From CAVORB01 sp964395315 (GTDB lineage: Bacteria > Pseudomonadota > Gammaproteobacteria > Chromatiales > Chromatiaceae): 19,295 nucleotides of DNA. The DNA is taken from NCBI GenBank assembly GCA_964395315.1, contig CAYNBI010000075.1, positions 1 through 19,295 of the forward strand, written 5' to 3'. The notes below the pieces were generated by a model. The model saw nothing but the letters and a program-made list of their open reading frames with translations, was not told where the DNA came from and did not search any database. A program made the translations under genes and the position numbers. Every line of letters begins with the position of its first letter. Within the stretch, counting starts at the first letter, position 1. Shown piece after piece: positions 14,961 to 19,295 of the stretch.

Positions 14961-16334
14961 TCAGTGTTCCTTGGTCTCCTCGATCCGGGCGGTGACGGCC
15001 CCCTCCGCCAGCCTGGTCTCTATCCGGTCCCCGGGCGCGGCATCCTGGGCGCGGCGCAGGATCCGCCGGTCCGGCAGCAGGCGCACGATCGCATAGCCGC
15101 GGGACAGGGTCGCCAGCGGACTCAGGGTCTCCAGAACTTGCGCCAGACCGGCGAGCCGGCCGCGCCGGTTCTGGATCGCCACGGGCGTGACACCCAACAA
15201 CCTTCGCTCCAGGTCGCGAACGGTGATCCGCGATCGCTCCAGGGTCCGTTCAGGCGAGACGGCGGCGAGCCTGGCGGAGAGCCCCTGCCAGCGCCCCCGC
15301 GCCCTCTCCAGCCGGCGCGCGACGGCGCCGACCAGACGTCGTTCCAGGTCATCCGCGCGTTGCTGCAGGCGCTGAAGCCGCGCCATCGGATGCAGCAGGC
15401 GAAGATGACGGTCGGCGGCGGCGAACCGCTGACGCAAGGTCGAGACTCGGCGAAGCTGGGCCTGACCGAGCCGCCCCCGATAGGCAAGCAACCGTTGGCT
15501 CACGTGCTCGGCGGACGGGCTCACCAGCTCGGCCGCCGCCGACGGGGTCGCCCCCCTGCGGTCCGCCGCCAGATCGGCGATGGTGAGGTCGATCTCATGC
15601 CCGATGCCCGTGACCACCGGAATGGCGGAGCGGCGAATTGCGCGTGCCAGCGCCTCGTCGTTGAAGGCCATCAGGTCCTCGAGCGAGCCCCCGCCGCGGG
15701 CCAGGATCAGGACATCACACTCGGCCCGGCGGTTGGCGAGGTCAAGGCCGTCCGCGAGCTCCTCCGCCGCCCCCCCGCCCTGAACCTGAGCCGGATAGAT
15801 CACGACGGAGGCGACCGGGAAACGCCGCCGGAGCACGCTAAGCAGATCGCGAACGGCGGCCCCCGCGGGCGAGGTGATCAGCCCGACCTGGCGCGGGAAG
15901 GCCGGCAATGGACGCTTCACGGACTCGTCGAAAAGCCCTTCCGCGGCGAGCTTCTGCTTCAACCGCTCGAACTCGAGCCGCAGGGCGCCTTCGCCTGCCG
16001 GCTCCATGTGCTCCACGATGAGCTGAAAGTCGCCCCGGCCCTCGTAGAGGCTGACCCGCGCCCGCGTCAGCACATGCTGGCCGTTGGCGGGGGCGAAACC
16101 CAGCAGCAGACGCTTGGGACGGAACATGGCGCAGCGCACCTGGGCGGCGGGGTCCTTGAGCGAGAAGTAGACGTGCCCGGACGCGGGCCGCGCCAGGTTG
16201 GAGATCTCGCCCTCCACCCAGAGCAGCGGAAAGCTGCCCTCTAACACGGCCCTGGCCTCGCGGTTGAGGCGCGAGACGGTGAACACGTCGCGGGAGAAAT
16301 CCAGGCTGGACTGGATCGGATCGCTGGCAGGCAT
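14961..16334 (-). CDS. xseA: Exodeoxyribonuclease VII large subunit
   Basis: Large, catalytic subunit of exonuclease VII, which with the small subunit XseB degrades single-stranded DNA in both directions to short oligonucleotides. The 457 residues match E. coli (456). Visible: the N-terminal OB-fold domain (about 15-110, VEGEISNLARPASGHVYFSLKD), the catalytic core with LITSPAGAAVRD, ILARGGGSLEDLMAFNDE and GIGHEIDLTIADLAADRR, a long Arg/Leu-rich helical region (about 290-390) and the C-terminal LSRGYAIV. The ATG at 16332-16334 is chosen; the frame opens further to a TTG at 16365-16367 that adds 11 unconserved residues. xseB is not in the window. It is divergent from guaB, as in E. coli. Confidence 0.96.
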   Translation of the reverse strand: MPASDPIQSSLDFSRDVFTVSRLNREARAVLEGSFPLLWVEGEISNLARPASGHVYFSLKDPAAQVRCAMFRPKRLLLGFAPANGQHVLTRARVSLYEGRGDFQLIVEHMEPAGEGALRLEFERLKQKLAAEGLFDESVKRPLPAFPRQVGLITSPAGAAVRDLLSVLRRRFPVASVVIYPAQVQGGGAAEELADGLDLANRRAECDVLILARGGGSLEDLMAFNDEALARAIRRSAIPVVTGIGHEIDLTIADLAADRRGATPSAAAELVSPSAEHVSQRLLAYRGRLGQAQLRRVSTLRQRFAAADRHLRLLHPMARLQRLQQRADDLERRLVGAVARRLERARGRWQGLSARLAAVSPERTLERSRITVRDLERRLLGVTPVAIQNRRGRLAGLAQVLETLSPLATLSRGYAIVRLLPDRRILRRAQDAAPGDRIETRLAEGAVTARIEETKEH

Positions 16335-16379
16335 ATCGTTGCGCGTGGGCTTGGTGCGGGCAGGCAATCAGCGCTTGAG

Positions 16380-16408
16380 TTTACCCTCCGCGGTTCCAAA
16401 TCTATAAT
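16380..16408 (+). promoter_or_regulatory. Sigma70-like promoter of guaB
   Basis: A perfect TATAAT (16403-16408) lies 17 bases after TTTACC (16380-16385), which matches four of six -35 positions. The surrounding bases are clearly AT-richer than the rest of the window. Transcription would begin near 16415, leaving a leader of about 43 bases before guaB. A weaker TATAGA on the opposite strand overlaps it and might serve xseA. Confidence 0.6.
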
Positions 16409-16457
16409 TCACTGTTATCTTGCCCGAACCTAAACCCCTTCCCCACGGTACCGCCCC

Positions 16458-17927
16458 ATGCGCCTGATCCAGGAAGCCCTCACCTTCGACGACGTTCTGC
16501 TGGTCCCCGCCCACTCCAGCGTGCTGCCCAACGAGGTCGACCTCTCCACCCGGCTCACGCGCGGCATCGAGCTCAAGATTCCGCTGGTATCGGCGGCGAT
16601 GGACACGGTGACCGAGGCGCGGCTTGCAATCGCCCTTGCGCTCGAGGGCGGCATCGGCATCGTCCACAAGAACATGTCGCCGGAGCACCAGGCGCGCGAG
16701 GTGCTCACGGTCAAAAAGTACGAGAGCGGCATCATCCGCGACCCGGTCACGGTCACTCCCGACACCAGCGTCGGCGAGGTGATGCAGATTACCCGCGCCC
16801 ACAACATTTCGGGCGTCCCGGTGGTCACCGCCGACGGTCATCTGGTCGGCATCGTCACCGGCCGGGACCTGCGCTTCGAGTCCCGCCTCGGCGAGCCGGT
16901 ATCCAGCATCATGACCCCCCGCGAGCGCCTGGTCACGGTGGAGGAAGGCGCGAGCCGCGAGGAAGTGGTGGCTTTGCTGCACAAGCATCGTATCGAGAAG
17001 GTGCTCGTGGTAAACGGCCACTTCGAGCTCCGGGGCATGATCACCGTCAAGGACATCCAGAAGGCCAAGGACTTCCCCAACGCCTCGCGGGACGACCACG
17101 AGCGGCTTCGGGTAGGCGCGGCGGTCGGCGTCGGTGCCGGCACCGAGGAGCGGGTCGAGGCGCTGGTGGAGGCGGGAGTCGACGTGGTGGTGGTCGACAC
17201 CGCCCACGGCCACTCCCAGGGGGTTCTCAACCGTGTGTCCTGGATCAAGCGCCAGTTCCCGGATGTCCAGGTCATCGGCGGCAACATCGCCACCGCCGCG
17301 GCCGCTACGGCCCTGGCGGAGGCGGGCGCGGATGCGGTCAAGGTCGGCATCGGCCCCGGCTCCATCTGCACCACCCGTATCGTGGCCGGGGTCGGCGTAC
17401 CCCAGATCACGGCGGTTGCCAACGTCAACGACGCCCTTGCGGGCACTGGGATCCCTCTGATCGCCGACGGCGGCCTGCGCTACTCGGGAGACGTCGCCAA
17501 GGTCATCGCCGCGGGGGCGCACTGCGTGATGATCGGCGGACTGTTCGCCGGCACCGACGAGTCGCCCGGGGAGGTCGAGATCTACCAGGGCCGCTCCTAC
17601 AAGTCCTATCGCGGCATGGGCTCCCTCGGCGCGATGGGGGCGAAGGAGGGATCCAGCGACCGATACTTCCAGGAGTCCACCGAGAAGGAGAAGCTGGTGC
17701 CCGAGGGCATCGAAGGCCGGGTGCCCTACAAGGGCAGCGTGCTGAATGTCATCCACCAGCTGGTGGGCGGCGTGCGCTCCAGCATGGGCTACACCGGCTG
17801 CCGCAACATCGAGGAGATGCGCACCAGGCCCGAGTTCGTGCGGGTGAGCAGCGCCGGCGTCCGGGAGTCCCACGTGCACGACGTGCAGATCACCAAGGAA
17901 GCGCCCAACTACCGGATCGACACCTGA
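16458..17927 (+). CDS. guaB: Inosine-5'-monophosphate dehydrogenase
   Basis: Oxidises IMP to XMP with NAD+, the committed step of guanine nucleotide synthesis; cytoplasmic tetramer. It has 489 residues, the usual length. The N-terminus (LTFDDVLLVPAHSSVLP) opens the catalytic TIM barrel. Two CBS domains interrupt it at about 93-205 (GIIRDPVTVTPDTSVGEVM and IMTPRERLVTVEEGAS). The barrel resumes with VVVVDTAHGHS, GGNIAT and the catalytic loop GPGSICTT with C304 as nucleophile, then IADGGLRYSGD, YRGMGSLGAM and the flap region GRVPYKG. The ATG at 16458 follows a pyrimidine-rich leader without a Shine-Dalgarno. It is followed by guaA after 116 bases, the usual guaBA operon. Confidence 0.98.
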   Translation: MRLIQEALTFDDVLLVPAHSSVLPNEVDLSTRLTRGIELKIPLVSAAMDTVTEARLAIALALEGGIGIVHKNMSPEHQAREVLTVKKYESGIIRDPVTVTPDTSVGEVMQITRAHNISGVPVVTADGHLVGIVTGRDLRFESRLGEPVSSIMTPRERLVTVEEGASREEVVALLHKHRIEKVLVVNGHFELRGMITVKDIQKAKDFPNASRDDHERLRVGAAVGVGAGTEERVEALVEAGVDVVVVDTAHGHSQGVLNRVSWIKRQFPDVQVIGGNIATAAAATALAEAGADAVKVGIGPGSICTTRIVAGVGVPQITAVANVNDALAGTGIPLIADGGLRYSGDVAKVIAAGAHCVMIGGLFAGTDESPGEVEIYQGRSYKSYRGMGSLGAMGAKEGSSDRYFQESTEKEKLVPEGIEGRVPYKGSVLNVIHQLVGGVRSSMGYTGCRNIEEMRTRPEFVRVSSAGVRESHVHDVQITKEAPNYRIDT

Positions 17928-17980
17928 CCGCACCGGAGGCACCGACCGAACCGCGTACCGCGCCCCGCACCGACAGACGC

Positions 17981-18008
17981 GCCTCTTGGAGGCAAGTCCC
18001 CGAGAGGC
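17981..18008 (+). other. Two alternative, mutually exclusive hairpins in the guaA leader
   Basis: GCCTC (17981-17985) can pair with GAGGC at 17989-17993 (five pairs, three-base loop). Alternatively GCCTCTTGG (17981-17989) can pair with the strand at 18000-18008 (nine pairs including one G-U, ten-base loop). The two folds share the same left arm and exclude each other. They lie about 36 bases before the guaA ATG. A regulatory role is not shown. Confidence 0.3.
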
Positions 18009-18043
18009 TCGACGGATACACCTTCTGACAGGACTACTCCAAG

Positions 18044-19295
18044 ATGACGTCCAGCGCCTCAGGCATCCACGCCGATCGCGTCCTGATCCTCGACTTCGGC
18101 TCCCAATACACCCAACTCATCGCCCGCCGGGTGCGCGAGGCGGGGGTGTACTGCGAGCTCCACCCCTGGGACACGGACGCGGAGCATATCATCGGCTTCG
18201 GCGCCAAGGGCGTGATTCTCTCCGGCGGACCGCAATCGGTGCACGAGGACGAGACGCCCCGCGCGAGTGAGGCGGTGTTGGAGCTCGGGGTGCCGGTGCT
18301 CGGCATCTGCTACGGGATGCAGACCATGGCCGCCCAGCTCGGTGGCGAGGTCGCGCCCTCGACCCACCGCGAATACGGCTATGCCCAGGTACGCGCCCGT
18401 GGCCATTCCCGTCTGCTGCGCGACATCGAGGACCACGCCAGCCCCGAGGGCTATGGCCTGTTGGACGTGTGGATGAGCCACGGAGACCGGGTCGACGCCC
18501 TGCCCCCCGGCTTCCACGTAATCTGCGAGACCGCCAACGCCCCCCTGGCCGGCATGGCGGACGAGCAGCGCGGCTTCTACGGCCTGCAGTTCCACCCGGA
18601 GGTGACCCACACCCGCCAGGGGCAGCGCATCATCGAGCGCTTCGTCCACGATATCTGCGGCTGCGGTAATCTCTGGACGCCGGGCAACATCATCGAGGAC
18701 AGCATCCGCCAGGTGCGCGAGCAGGTCGGCGACGACGAGGTCCTGCTCGGGTTGTCCGGCGGCGTGGACTCCTCCGTGGTCGCTGCGCTGCTGCACCGAG
18801 CCATCGGCGATCAGCTCATTTGCGTGTTCGTCGACAACGGCCTGCTGCGCCTCGGCGAGGGCGATCAGGTCATGAGCACCTTCGCCCGCCACATGGGGGT
18901 CAAGGTGATCCGCGCCAACGCCGAACGGCGGTTCCTGACCAACCTCAAGGGCACCGCCGACCCCGAGCAGAAGCGCAAAATCATCGGCAACACCTTCATC
19001 GAGGTGTTCGAGGAGGAGGCCGAGAAGCTCCCCAACGTCCGGTGGCTCGCCCAGGGCACCATCTACCCGGACGTCATCGAGTCGGCCGGTTCCAAGACCG
19101 GCAAGGCCAAGGTCATCAAGTCCCACCACAACGTCGGCGGTCTGCCGGACTACATGAAGCTCTCCCTGGTTGAGCCCCTGCGCGAGCTGTTCAAGGACGA
19201 GGTGCGCAAGATCGGCGTCGAGCTCGGCCTACCCTCGGATATGGTCTACCGCCATCCCTTCCCCGGCCCTGGGCTCGGGGTGCGCATCCTAGGCG
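18044..19295 (+). CDS. guaA: GMP synthase (glutamine-hydrolysing), 3' end outside window
   Basis: Converts XMP to GMP with ATP and ammonia released from glutamine; last step of GMP synthesis, working after GuaB. The frame is open from the ATG at 18044 to the right edge, giving 417 residues of an expected 520-525. The glutamine amidotransferase domain (about 10-200) shows LDFGSQYTQLIARRVRE, the nucleophile C89 in GICYGMQ, and H184/E186 in QFHPEVTH. The ATP pyrophosphatase domain begins with the P-loop SGGVDSS (238-244), followed by VFVDNGLLR, KRKIIG, AQGTIYPDVIES, KSHHNVGGLP and RHPFPGPGLG. The missing part is the C-terminal dimerisation domain. AGGA (18030-18033) lies about ten bases before the ATG. 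It follows guaB by 116 bases, presumably in one operon. Confidence 0.98.
   Translation, partial: MTSSASGIHADRVLILDFGSQYTQLIARRVREAGVYCELHPWDTDAEHIIGFGAKGVILSGGPQSVHEDETPRASEAVLELGVPVLGICYGMQTMAAQLGGEVAPSTHREYGYAQVRARGHSRLLRDIEDHASPEGYGLLDVWMSHGDRVDALPPGFHVICETANAPLAGMADEQRGFYGLQFHPEVTHTRQGQRIIERFVHDICGCGNLWTPGNIIEDSIRQVREQVGDDEVLLGLSGGVDSSVVAALLHRAIGDQLICVFVDNGLLRLGEGDQVMSTFARHMGVKVIRANAERRFLTNLKGTADPEQKRKIIGNTFIEVFEEEAEKLPNVRWLAQGTIYPDVIESAGSKTGKAKVIKSHHNVGGLPDYMKLSLVEPLRELFKDEVRKIGVELGLPSDMVYRHPFPGPGLGVRILG

Noticed and set aside
14310..16244. Plus-strand open frame of 644 codons spanning the end of der and most of xseA
   Set aside because: Its frame lies against two clearly recognisable genes on both strands; the translation is Arg/Gly/Pro-rich without motifs.
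16368..17942. Minus-strand open frame of 524 codons opposite guaB
   Set aside because: guaB is unmistakable with its catalytic Cys and CBS domains; the opposite frame is low-complexity and His/Asp-rich.
18059..19129. Minus-strand open frame of 356 codons opposite guaA
   Set aside because: guaA is fully recognisable in the plus strand and merely lacks a stop inside the window; the opposite frame has no motif.
1..19295. Mobile elements, CRISPR repeats, tRNA genes or toxin-antitoxin pairs
   Set aside because: I saw no transposase or integrase motif, no regularly spaced repeats, no tRNA cloverleaf and no small paired genes; gene order is that of a conserved core region.

Overview
The window is GC-rich (roughly two thirds G+C) chromosomal DNA, densely coding, with no tRNA, rRNA, CRISPR array, insertion sequence or phage gene that I can see. 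The order rlmN-pilF-rodZ-hisS-yfgM-bamB-der, followed by xseA divergent from guaBA, is the conserved gammaproteobacterial arrangement also known from E. coli. I infer a high-GC gammaproteobacterium, possibly a Chromatiales/Ectothiorhodospiraceae-type organism. The lineage below class is a guess.

Region 1 (1-4046, + strand) is the 3' part of one very long UvrA-like gene. The visible frame carries the end of one UvrA unit fused to a second complete UvrA unit, so the full protein should hold four ABC ATPase domains. Region 2 (4096-7005, - strand) holds three genes pointing back toward it: a DUF533/TerB-like (YebE-type) protein, an HtpX-like M48 membrane metalloprotease and a DHH-superfamily phosphoesterase. 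Region 3 (7285-14931, + strand) is the housekeeping cluster: 23S rRNA/tRNA methylation (RlmN), type IV pilus pilotin (PilF), cytoskeletal RodZ, histidyl-tRNA synthetase, the Sec-associated YfgM, the outer-membrane assembly lipoprotein BamB and the ribosome-assembly GTPase Der. Region 4 (14961-19295) is xseA on the minus strand, diverging from guaB-guaA, the two GMP-forming steps from IMP. guaA runs off the right edge.

All boundaries are tight. The largest gap between genes is about 280 bases (7006-7284) between the DHH gene and rlmN. It holds a perfect 8-bp inverted repeat next to a sigma70-like promoter candidate. The second shared promoter region (16335-16457), between xseA and guaB, has a consensus -10 box.

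The window is mostly ordinary core genome. The points worth a second look are the tandem UvrA with a much reduced insertion domain in its second unit, the absence of ispG from its usual place between rodZ and hisS (where a hairpin and a direct repeat sit instead), a pair of mutually exclusive hairpins in the guaA leader, and an altered DHHA1-type motif in the DHH protein. I did not find a previously undescribed multi-gene system.
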